DNA from: Pseudalkalibacillus hwajinpoensis
GTDB taxonomy: Bacteria > Bacillota > Bacilli > Bacillales > Guptibacillaceae
Length of the DNA: 64,000 nucleotides
NCBI RefSeq assembly: GCF_015234585.1
Contig: NZ_JADFCM010000008.1
Coordinates: 1,302,001 to 1,366,000, forward strand
Direction of reading: 5' to 3'
The translations under genes were made by a program, and so were the position numbers. The notes beneath the pieces were generated by a model that was given only the letters and a program-made list of their open reading frames with translations, searched no databases and was not told the DNA's origin. Below, piece after piece: positions 43,659-49,807 of this stretch. The first letter of the stretch is position 1; each line of letters begins with the position of its first letter.

Positions 43659-44105
43659 ATGAAGCTGATGAAAATAACTGGTGTTATAGCTGTTTCTTTA
43701 ATTATTTTTGTCGGTGGTTATTTTACCGGTAATCTAAACAATAATGAGGCTTCCAGGGAAATCAGGATTGGTTATCAAAACAGCGATAATCCAAGTCGAA
43801 TTGATTATCGCAATGTTTTTAAAGATACGGAAAACCAAGCCATTATTGATAATTTACTAATGATTTATTTAGGTAAAGAGAAGATGAAGAATGTAAATAT
43901 AGATAAAGAAAATCCAGATATTTATTATAAGTTAATAAGTCCGAGGCAATCGGTTAGCTTAATTGACTCTAGAGTATGGTTCACAAATGATGGTGCTATT
44001 ATCGGTGAGCGTAGTGGAGAAGGCTGGGACCAAGTAGAATATTATAAACTTGATAAAAATAATGCTAAATATCTTAAGGAAATTATTGATTACAAAGAAG
44101 GATAA
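43659..44105 (+). CDS. Hypothetical membrane-anchored or secreted protein (148 aa)
   Basis: One N-terminal hydrophobic helix (residues 4-23, ITGVIAVSLIIFVGGYF) is followed by a hydrophilic extracytoplasmic domain rich in Asn, Asp and Ile. There is no lipobox cysteine. I do not recognise the family. ATG at 43659 with AAGGAG upstream is chosen; the frame runs back into satA and repeat B, which I reject. Second gene of the array. Confidence 0.65.
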   Translation: MKLMKITGVIAVSLIIFVGGYFTGNLNNNEASREIRIGYQNSDNPSRIDYRNVFKDTENQAIIDNLLMIYLGKEKMKNVNIDKENPDIYYKLISPRQSVSLIDSRVWFTNDGAIIGERSGEGWDQVEYYKLDKNNAKYLKEIIDYKEG

Positions 44106-44110
44106 CTTTC

Positions 44111-44206
44111 TTGAACTAACGAGTGCATTAGTTTAAGATTTGCTTCAATATATCTCGAAACCAATTCTTCAAGTATATCGGAGCTTATCATTAATAGCTC
44201 GGTATC
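44111..44206 (+). repeat. Array repeat S+R (full-length element E), copy 2
   Basis: Begins TTGAACTAACGAGTGCATTA (S half, hairpin TTGAACTAA/TTAGTTTAA), continues through ATATCTCGAA and ATTCTT, and ends TCGGAGCTTATC...AGCTCGG (R half). It aligns over its whole length with the element at 46119-46210. Confidence 0.65.
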
Positions 44207-44325
44207 AAACAGTCTTGAACCATTCATCTACCATAAAGAAACATCTCGATGTTGAGTCTTCTGTTAAAGTTTAGAAAGAATATATATGTGAAAGAATTGT
44301 AGTAATGATTAATAAGGAGTGTTTA

Positions 44326-44772
44326 ATGGTGGGAATAGATGAAGAAACAATAAAAAGAGTATATAAACAATTGACTTCCTCTTGGAACGAACGGAATGCA
44401 CAAGGAATGGCGAATTTATTTACTGAATCAGGTGAGAGTATAGGTTTTGATGGAAGTCTATCAAAAGGACCAGAAGAAATTGCTACTCATTTAGCGCCGA
44501 TTTTCAAGGATCACCCTACTGCTCCTTTCGTTACGAAGGTTAACGAGATTAAGTTTATTGGTGATAATGCCGCCATACTAAGAGCCATTGCCGGCATGAT
44601 TCCGCCTGGTGAATCTGATATAAAGCCAGAGTTAAATACCCATCACACATTAGTTTTAGAGTATAGAGAAAATGAATGGAAAATTGTGTTGTTTCAAAAC
44701 ACACCTGCTCAATTTCATGGGAGACCTGAATTAGTAGAACAAATGACAAATGAATTGAGAGAGCAACTTTAA
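44326..44772 (+). CDS. SnoaL-like/DUF4440 NTF2-fold protein
   Basis: A 148-aa cytoplasmic protein with the cone-shaped NTF2 fold of SnoaL/SgcJ proteins: an N-terminal helix pair (ETIKRVYKQLTSSWNERNAQGMANLF), a central GFDGSLSKGPEEIATHL segment, and strands ending HHTLVLEYRENEWKIVLFQNTPAQFHGRP. Family members act as isomerases, hydratases or binding proteins, and the substrate is unknown. ATG at 44326 has AAGGAG at seven bases. Third gene of the array; element E lies upstream and two hairpins follow. Confidence 0.75.
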   Translation: MVGIDEETIKRVYKQLTSSWNERNAQGMANLFTESGESIGFDGSLSKGPEEIATHLAPIFKDHPTAPFVTKVNEIKFIGDNAAILRAIAGMIPPGESDIKPELNTHHTLVLEYRENEWKIVLFQNTPAQFHGRPELVEQMTNELREQL

Positions 44773-45073
44773 GCCAGCACATTCCTTTACGGTGCTTTTT
44801 TCTACAGATCTGTAATCTTAAGCGTGTAAATTTGTGGCCAAATCTTTAATAAAAAGGATTTGGCCACTTTTATGCTGGCTGAGAACCATCTTAAAGGAGA
44901 TGTTGTTCGTTAACAAGAGGTTATATGACATACCATAAAACTTAAATTCGCATTTTCCTATAGTGTGACTTCTACTGACAAGGTGTTTTGTGGTGAAGGA
45001 GTTTGTCTCATTTTAAACGAATGGTTATGAAGATGAGCAGGTAAAAAATTTGTAAACGTAAGGGGCTAAAATT
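44773..45073. other. Intergenic stretch between the SnoaL-like and VOC genes (301 bases)
   Basis: It contains a weak AGCAC/GTGCT hairpin with T-run directly after the SnoaL-like gene, a partial R-like fragment (ATCTGTAATCTTAAG near 44810), and a strong hairpin at 44834-44872. Nothing coding is visible in the remaining 200 bases before the VOC gene. Confidence 0.5.
44834..44872 (+). terminator. Rho-independent terminator
   Basis: GTGGCCAAATC ... GATTTGGCCAC, then TTTTAT. Confidence 0.85.
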
Positions 45074-45526
45074 ATGGCGGAAAACAAATTACTAAGAATG
45101 GACAATGTCGGCATCGTTGTTGAATCCCTTGATAACGCAATCTCTTTCTTCGAGGAGATTGGCTTGAACCTCGAAGGACGAACTACTGTCGAAGGAGAAT
45201 GGGCTGGTCGTGTAACCGGATTAGGTACTCAATCCGTAGAAATTGCAATGATGGTTACTCCAGATGGCAATAGCCGCCTTGAACTTTCGCAATTTATCAT
45301 CCCGTCTACTATATCAGATCACCGGGCTGCTCCTGTAAACTCCCTGGGTTATTTGCGCGTTATGTTTGCTGTTGAAGACATTGACGAAATGGTTGCCAGG
45401 CTGACTAAGTATGGTTCTAAGATCGTTGGTGAAGTGGTGCAATACAAGGACTCGTATCGACTCTGCTACATTCGTGGAATCGAAGGTCTCCTAATTGGTT
45501 TGGCGGAACAACTCGATAACAAATAA
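45074..45526 (+). CDS. VOC-family (glyoxalase/dioxygenase-like) protein
   Basis: A 150-aa protein with the paired beta-alpha-beta-beta-beta modules of the vicinal oxygen chelate superfamily: MDNVGIVVESLDNAISFFEEIGL at the N-terminus and LRVMFAVEDIDEMVARLTKYG in the second half. Metal ligands are not fully clear. The bases look more G+C-rich than the neighbouring array genes, suggesting a different source. The ribosome site (TAAGGGGC) is fair. Function could be detoxification or resistance; this is open. Confidence 0.78.
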   Translation: MAENKLLRMDNVGIVVESLDNAISFFEEIGLNLEGRTTVEGEWAGRVTGLGTQSVEIAMMVTPDGNSRLELSQFIIPSTISDHRAAPVNSLGYLRVMFAVEDIDEMVARLTKYGSKIVGEVVQYKDSYRLCYIRGIEGLLIGLAEQLDNK

Positions 45527-45529
45527 CAG

Positions 45530-45573
45530 GATTCTTACTCAATAAAATCGGAGCGTATCTGTAATAAGAATAG
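45530..45573 (+). repeat. Array repeat R, copy 3
   Basis: GATTCTTACTCAATAAAATC precedes GGAGCGTATCTGTAATAAGA. Both parts match the R half of the full element at 46119-46210. It starts four bases after the VOC stop codon. Confidence 0.65.
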
Positions 45574-45622
45574 TAGTTTATGACGTTTTCAATGTAAGTG
45601 AAAAAATAAGGGAGCTTATAAT

Positions 45623-45865
45623 TTGAACAAATACATTACAGCAGCAATCGTGGCATTTGTCTTTGGTATTTTAGCTACAGAACTTTTAGGTACCTGGGGA
45701 TTTTTTATAACAGTCATTATAGTGACTCTATACTTGATTTATGAGGAACTACGTGAGATTAAAAACAACTCAAAAGGACTAGCAAGTTTTAATGAGTATA
45801 TTCCTTGTTCTGTAATCTCGGAACGAATCTTGAACAATGGTTGGTTCCCTCTTCAAAATTTATAG
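45623..45865 (+). CDS. Small membrane protein (80 aa)
   Basis: Two hydrophobic spans (residues 5-22, ITAAIVAFVFGILATELL, and 26-42, FFITVIIVTLYLIYEEL) are followed by a short soluble tail containing Asn and one Cys. It starts with TTG after AAGGGAGC. I do not recognise it. It belongs to the array, with repeat R copy 3 just before it and another tiny membrane gene 52 bases after. Confidence 0.55.
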   Translation: MNKYITAAIVAFVFGILATELLGTWGFFITVIIVTLYLIYEELREIKNNSKGLASFNEYIPCSVISERILNNGWFPLQNL

Positions 45866-45917
45866 AAAAAACATTGTAATAAAGGAACAGTTTTGTGTTA
45901 TAGGAGGGAGGTAACAA

Positions 45918-46097
45918 ATGAATAGGAAGATGAACACTATACAAAGTATTGTAGGTGCAATATTTTGTTTTATTTTATTTGCTGTAAGTATGGTTTATGT
46001 GGAGAAAAACGCTTTCCTTATCCTGTTCGGAATTGCAGGTCTTAGTGGAATGAGTTACTTTGTATTCCATATAGTGACGAGAGCATTAGAGAACTAA
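45918..46097 (+). CDS. Tiny membrane protein (59 aa)
   Basis: A near-perfect AGGAGGGAGG site precedes the ATG. Two spans cover most of the chain (IVGAIFCFILFAVSMVYV and AFLILFGIAGLSGMSYFVF), with a short basic N-terminus and a charged end. The family is unknown. A repeat element (S+R) starts 21 bases after the stop. Confidence 0.6.
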   Translation: MNRKMNTIQSIVGAIFCFILFAVSMVYVEKNAFLILFGIAGLSGMSYFVFHIVTRALEN

Positions 46098-46118
46098 AAA
46101 TAGTAATATGTGTTTTTT

Positions 46119-46210
46119 ACTAACGAGTACTAAAGTAAAAGAAGAGTAAGAGATATCTCGAATACGATTCTTACATAATCTCGGAGCTTATATGTAATAA
46201 GATAGGCTCC
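46119..46210 (+). repeat. Array repeat S+R (full-length element E), copy 4
   Basis: ACTAACGAGTACTAAAGTAA opens it, then ATATCTCGAA, GATTCTTAC and the R hairpin GGAGCTTATAT / AAGATAGGCTCC, followed by TTATTG. This is the best-preserved copy; the R hairpin with T-rich tail looks like a terminator. Confidence 0.7.
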
Positions 46211-46340
46211 TTATTGTAAATGAAATATGAATTTAATAGAATCGTTTTGAAATAATTGGTATTGACGAGTAGAGCAAGAATTTTTAAGAGGGTAGTATCT
46301 GTTTAAACAACAATTGGGAAGTTTACTAGAGGTGATATTT

Positions 46341-46544
46341 GTGATTGGTTTATTAGAGATTATATTTCAAGTATCAGGAGTTGTGTTGCTCATATGTGCA
46401 ATTTATTATTATTTTCATTTTAAGAAAATCAAACGGGAAAGGAAGCTGAAACCAGTTGAGTTAACAGTTTACGCTGTAACTCAAATTGCATTTCTTCTTT
46501 TAGGAAGCAGCTATTTACTACTACTTTTGGATAAAAATAATTAA
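46341..46544 (+). CDS. Tiny membrane protein (67 aa)
   Basis: Two hydrophobic spans (GLLEIIFQVSGVVLLICAIYYY and LTVYAVTQIAFLLLGSSYLLLL) are separated by a basic loop KKIKRERKLK, which would face the cytoplasm. GTG at 46341 with GAGGTGAT upstream is preferred; the frame opens at a TTG nine codons earlier. The family is unknown. Repeat R copy 5 begins six bases after the stop. Confidence 0.55.
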   Translation: MIGLLEIIFQVSGVVLLICAIYYYFHFKKIKRERKLKPVELTVYAVTQIAFLLLGSSYLLLLLDKNN

Positions 46545-46549
46545 ATAAA

Positions 46550-46580
46550 CTCGGAGTTTATCTGTAATAAGATAGGCTTC
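46550..46580 (+). repeat. Array repeat R, copy 5
   Basis: CTCGGAGTTTATCTGTAATA then AGATAGGCTTC and TTTTTAA: a hairpin plus T-run. Confidence 0.7.
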
Positions 46581-46593
46581 TTTTTAATTAAAT

Positions 46594-46618
46594 GGCTATG
46601 TTAAAGTTTAATATTGAT
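46594..46618. repeat. MITE-like repeat end, copy E (partial)
   Basis: GGCTATGTTAAAGTTTAATA matches copy B (AGCTATGTTAGTTTATATT) and the complement of the copy D right end. The second end is not clear. Confidence 0.35.
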
Positions 46619-46632
46619 ACTTCACAAAAATA

Positions 46633-46656
46633 GAACTTCCAGTTTTATGGAAGTTC
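46633..46656. repeat. Hairpin without T-run
   Basis: GAACTTCCA, loop GTTTTA, TGGAAGTTC: a perfect 9-bp stem of unknown role. Confidence 0.5.
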
Positions 46657-46721
46657 CGCTGTGGTATATTTTGCTTGTTAACTAAAGCAATAGGTTAATT
46701 AAGTGGGGATATCATTTTCTC

Positions 46722-46838
46722 TCAATCACTGAAGATATCCTTCATTTCATTTTTTTCTTTTTTTAATCGTTGAAAATGCCTTTCTATTCGTCTTGCTATA
46801 AAAGGCAGAAATATTACTATTAACATAAGCCAAAGCAT
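46722..46838 (-). CDS. Tiny membrane protein on the minus strand (38 aa)
   Basis: AAAGGTGGA precedes the ATG. One hydrophobic span (MLWLMLIVIFLPFIARRIE) is followed by a charged helix ending MKDIFSD. It runs opposite to its neighbours, within the 46545-47173 gap. The remainder of that gap holds repeat copies, a hairpin and a weak minus-strand frame (46911-47078) with a single hydrophobic segment, AYIIIVVINIVNGLKK, that lacks a good ribosome site. Confidence 0.45.
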   Translation of the reverse strand: MLWLMLIVIFLPFIARRIERHFQRLKKEKNEMKDIFSD

Positions 46839-47090
46839 AAAATTCCACCTTTATTTAAGAATTTCCCAGTCAAACTCCTCTAATCCTTCGGTTCAAAGAA
46901 AAAAGAAATGTTAGATATTGAACTTACTTAATCTAAGTGTATCATAAGTTTTTGTACGAAATATACCATGCTTCTTTGCGGATGGTTTTTTTAAGCCGTT
47001 AACTATATTAATAACTACGATTATTATATATGCTATTGTCATGTTCATTGTTGGATTGTTAGGATCGTTATTTACCATCTCCCAGTATGT

Positions 47091-47137
47091 CGGAGGGATA
47101 GCTACACAGTGGTTATCGCTTAGCAAGCTGGTGTAAG
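47091..47137 (+). repeat. Array repeat B, copy 2
   Basis: GATAGCTACACAGTGGTTAT then CGCTTAGCAAGC and TAAG. It folds as GATAGC/GTTATC plus CTTA/TAAG, with base changes that keep the pairs relative to copy 1. It is 37 bases before the next gene. Confidence 0.6.
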
Positions 47138-47173
47138 ATTTTACGAAACGTTATTCTATTAAGGGGTGAGGTT

Positions 47174-47362
47174 ATGGGGTTTTGGTATTTCTTAATATTA
47201 TTTGTAGGAATATTTTTAGTTGTTAAGGGGCTACTAGGGAATAAAAGAAATGCCTTGGTATTGATAGGGGTCATAAGTATTGCGTTCTCAATATTTATGT
47301 TTACACCAGGAAGTGATGTAATCATATCAGAACTATTTAATTTTTTTGGAATAGATATATGA
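47174..47362 (+). CDS. Tiny membrane protein (62 aa)
   Basis: A strong AGGGGTGAGG site precedes the ATG. Two spans (FWYFLILFVGIFLVVKGLL and ALVLIGVISIAFSIFMF) flank a short basic loop GNKRN; the C-terminus is hydrophobic and acidic. It is the simplest kind of two-helix membrane protein, and the family is unknown. An S-like sequence starts 24 bases after its stop. Confidence 0.6.
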   Translation: MGFWYFLILFVGIFLVVKGLLGNKRNALVLIGVISIAFSIFMFTPGSDVIISELFNFFGIDI

Positions 47363-47385
47363 GTAATTTTCTACTAGGTATTTTC

Positions 47386-47476
47386 ACGAACGGTTGCTAA
47401 AACAAAAGAAAAATATCTTGATTTGAAGTATTCCTCAAAAAAGAGCGTTAATCTAAAAAGGATTACGCTCCTTTTT
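47386..47476 (+). repeat. S-like array repeat with its own terminator hairpin
   Basis: ACGAACGGTTGCTAAAACAA resembles the S half (ACTAACGAGTACTAAAGTAA). Instead of an R half it ends in the terminator GAGCGTTAATC / GATTACGCTC plus CTTTTT (47443-47476). Confidence 0.5.
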
Positions 47477-47563
47477 GTTTAAGTTGATAATAGGACAGTT
47501 TAACCGAATAAATTATGTTGAAAATTAATCATCTTAAAAGCGAAAGAAAGTAGGGTTTATAAT

Positions 47564-47881
47564 ATGGATTTATCTTTGAAAATTGCGCATATTATACTGC
47601 CAGTTGCAATAGTGGGTGGGATTGGAGTATTTGTAATTCTAAGAATGAAACATAAGTCTAAGAAAGCAACTCTAGGTAAGAAAAAATCAAGAAGTGCTCA
47701 AAATATATTAGATAGCTTAATACCATTCGGAATGATGATTGGTTTGGCTGTTGCTATACTTCTCAGTATATTTAGCCCCTTTTCCTTTCTATCTGCAATT
47801 ACTTGGGGACCTGGAATAGGTATGTTATTTGGATATTTTGCTTATGAAATTTTCAGCAAGAAGGAAAATAGTTATTCATAA
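47564..47881 (+). CDS. Membrane protein (105 aa)
   Basis: Three hydrophobic spans (IILPVAIVGGIGVFVILRM, LIPFGMMIGLAVAILLSIF and AITWGPGIGMLFGYFAYEIF) with a long basic loop KHKSKKATLGKKKSRS between the first and second, predicted cytoplasmic. The ribosome site (GAAAGTAGGG) is weak but present. The family is unknown. Repeat R copy 6 begins 18 bases after the stop. Confidence 0.6.
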   Translation: MDLSLKIAHIILPVAIVGGIGVFVILRMKHKSKKATLGKKKSRSAQNILDSLIPFGMMIGLAVAILLSIFSPFSFLSAITWGPGIGMLFGYFAYEIFSKKENSYS

Positions 47882-47898
47882 TAACTGCCTTCCAGAAA

Positions 47899-47929
47899 CT
47901 CGGAGCTAATCTGTAATAAGAGAGGCTGC
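47899..47929 (+). repeat. Array repeat R, copy 6
   Basis: CTCGGAGCTAATCTGTAATA then AGAGAGGCTGC. The last R copy; it stands 112 bases before the end of the arr gene on the opposite strand. Confidence 0.65.
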
Positions 47930-48040
47930 AAAATATTGTTATTTTAGATACATAATAGAACTTTTTGTTCAAAACCAGGCATCTCTAGTATTGAGATACC
48001 TAGTTTTTCTTTCAAATTATGATTTGAGAGATTTTGAAGA

Positions 48041-48457
48041 TTAATCATATATGACAAATTTCCCTTGTTCATGTAACCTTTTTATAGATGTAAGCATATG
48101 ATTTATTTCTTCATCGGAATGTCTTTCCCATGTACTTAATTCAGCTACTATTTTTAAGGGCGATTTCGATCTATAAGAACGTGTAGGGTTTCCGGGAAAC
48201 TTTTTGTCAGTTACGTTTGGATCATTTTCAAATTCACCTAACGGCTCTACAATGTATATTCTTTCTTTTGATGTAGATATTGCTAATTCAGCCCCCCATT
48301 TAGCGGCATTTAATGTAGCAGTGAAATAAATATGGTTCGCTTTTTTGTTTTGGTAATTAGATAAGTGTTGCGGTACTAATAGATCTCCAATTTTTAGTTC
48401 TGCTTTCGTACCATGAAAGAAAGGACCATGATCTAAGACATCTTTTTTGTCATTCAT
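48041..48457 (-). CDS. arr: NAD(+)-rifampin ADP-ribosyltransferase (Arr)
   Basis: An enzyme of 138 aa that inactivates rifamycins by ADP-ribosylation of the ansa chain. It matches Arr along its length: GPFFHGTKAELKIGDLLVP at the N-terminus, NHIYFTATLNAAKWGAELA, the IYIVEPLGEFENDPNVTDKK segment and FPGNPTRSYRSKSPLKIV near residue 90. An AGAGAGGTG site precedes the ATG. It is the only minus-strand enzyme in the array and forms its right-hand end. In other bacteria arr genes often sit on mobile cassettes, which fits the setting. Confidence 0.93.
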   Translation of the reverse strand: MNDKKDVLDHGPFFHGTKAELKIGDLLVPQHLSNYQNKKANHIYFTATLNAAKWGAELAISTSKERIYIVEPLGEFENDPNVTDKKFPGNPTRSYRSKSPLKIVAELSTWERHSDEEINHMLTSIKRLHEQGKFVIYD

Positions 48458-48658
48458 TTTAATACACCTCTCTTTTTTGATTTGTATAAAACAGTATAGA
48501 GCAGTAAGTATAAAAATAGTAGTCTATAATTAACTGGAAATTAGCGATATAATATAAGTAGAGAAAATGTAGTTGAACGACAAGTAACTATAATTTGCGT
48601 TTTAATTAGCAATCACCGTCAATGGTTGTTGGAGCTTTAATGAAATAACAAAATTTAT

Positions 48659-48697
48659 AGAGCTTGGAATGGCATATTGCCTCCAAGCTCTATTTTT
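48659..48697 (+). terminator. Rho-independent terminator upstream of dppA
   Basis: AGAGCTTGGA ... TCCAAGCTCT, then ATTTTTT. No plus-strand gene is visible before it, so it may protect the dpp operon from array transcripts. Confidence 0.8.
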
Positions 48698-48894
48698 TAT
48701 GATTTCATATATGTTTTGCCCTTTGAATCGCTATGCGATTTCATGTTTTCTACATCTTACGTAACCGGTTATCAATATACTAGTGTTGTTCTTTTATATA
48801 TAGTAAATGTGTTTACAGGATCAACTATTTTGCAAACTTTACGAACTTTGAAGGAGCATTTGCAGAATGAAATAAAACTTCACGATATCCTTAG

Positions 48895-48909
48895 AATATT
48901 TTGAGAAAT
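48895..48909. promoter_or_regulatory. CodY-box-like site overlapping the dpp -35
   Basis: AATATTTTGAGAAAT matches AATTTTCWGAAAATT in 11 of 15 positions and covers the -35 element. CodY represses dpp in B. subtilis, so the match is plausible. Confidence 0.45.
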
Positions 48910-48929
48910 GAAGTAAATAGTGGTATAAT
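48901..48929 (+). promoter_or_regulatory. SigA promoter of dppA
   Basis: TTGAGA, a 17-base spacer, TATAAT, 42 bases before the start codon. Confidence 0.8.
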
Positions 48930-48970
48930 TATTCAGAAAGTTACGAATCTGGAGAGAAAGGAGAACATTT

Positions 48971-49792
48971 GTGAAGTTTTATTTATCGGTAGATATGGAA
49001 GGCGTAACCGGCCTCGTAGATGACACGTTTGTGGATTCGAATAAACATAATTATAAACGTGGTCAGGAAATGATGACACAGGAAGCCAATAACGTAATCG
49101 AAGCCGCCTTTGGAAGTGGATGCTCAGCTGTGACGGTGAATGATAGTCACTCAAAAATGAACAACTTACTTATTGAGAAGCTTCATCCCGAAGCAAGGCT
49201 CATTTCAGGAGATGTGAAGCCTTTTTCCATGGTTCAGGGGTTAGACAGTACATATGAAGGTATGGGGATGATCGGTTATCATGCACGCGCCGGTATGCCG
49301 GGCGTAATGTCTCATTCCATGTTCCACAATGTGAGAAATTTCTACATAAATGATCAAGTTGTAGGAGAGCTAGGGATGAATGCATACGTTGCGGGATACT
49401 TTGGTGTTCCGATTTTGTTCGTTGCAGGGGATGACAGAGCTGCACTAGAAGCCGAAGAGCTTATTCCAAACATAACAACAGCTGTTGTAAAAGAAACGAT
49501 TTCTCGATCTTCCGCTCTTTTGTTATCGCCACAAAAAACAGGGCAAGTGTTACGTCAGCAAACAGAAAAGGCAATGCTTAATAGACACCATGTCGAACCT
49601 TTAGTTCCTCCTCGCGAGCCTGTATTTCGCATTGAATTTGCGAATCATGGACATGCCGAGTGGGCGAGCCTTATGCCTGGTGTTGAGATTGAAAAAGAAA
49701 CGACAGTTAAATATCAAGCGAAAAATATGCTTGAAGTCTATCAAGCTATGCTTGTGATGACTGAATTAGCATCAAGAACAACATTTAGCTAG
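48971..49792 (+). CDS. dppA: D-aminopeptidase DppA
   Basis: A zinc-dependent D-aminopeptidase of 273 aa (family M55) that releases N-terminal D-residues from short peptides. Metal ligands: Asp and Glu in SVDMEG (about 8-10), His in NDSHS, His in MIGYHARAG near 104 and a later Glu. Activity on D-Ala peptides fits the cell-wall-peptide role of the following genes. GTG at 48971 follows AAAGGAG. First gene of the dpp cluster. Confidence 0.93.
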   Translation: MKFYLSVDMEGVTGLVDDTFVDSNKHNYKRGQEMMTQEANNVIEAAFGSGCSAVTVNDSHSKMNNLLIEKLHPEARLISGDVKPFSMVQGLDSTYEGMGMIGYHARAGMPGVMSHSMFHNVRNFYINDQVVGELGMNAYVAGYFGVPILFVAGDDRAALEAEELIPNITTAVVKETISRSSALLLSPQKTGQVLRQQTEKAMLNRHHVEPLVPPREPVFRIEFANHGHAEWASLMPGVEIEKETTVKYQAKNMLEVYQAMLVMTELASRTTFS

Positions 49793-49807
49793 AAAGTAGG
49801 GATGCCT

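Larger units (their letters stand above)
48458..48970. other. Gap between arr and dppA (513 bases)
   Basis: This holds the AT-rich leader of arr, a strong hairpin at 48659-48697 and the dpp promoter with a CodY-like box. A 75-codon open frame (48677-48904) starts inside the hairpin with no ribosome site, so I do not call a gene. Confidence 0.5.

Noticed and set aside
46911..47126. 71-codon minus-strand frame in the array
   Set aside because: Its start overlaps repeat B copy 2 and no spaced ribosome site is present; the single hydrophobic stretch alone is not enough.
42934..47929. CRISPR array or integron attC sites
   Set aside because: The repeats are 0.3-1.4 kb apart with genes between them, not spacers. 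I could not find the attC core boxes, and no integrase or cas gene is visible. Cassette-like is kept only as a hypothesis.
48677..48904. 75-codon frame before dppA
   Set aside because: It starts inside a strong terminator hairpin at a TTG with no ribosome site.
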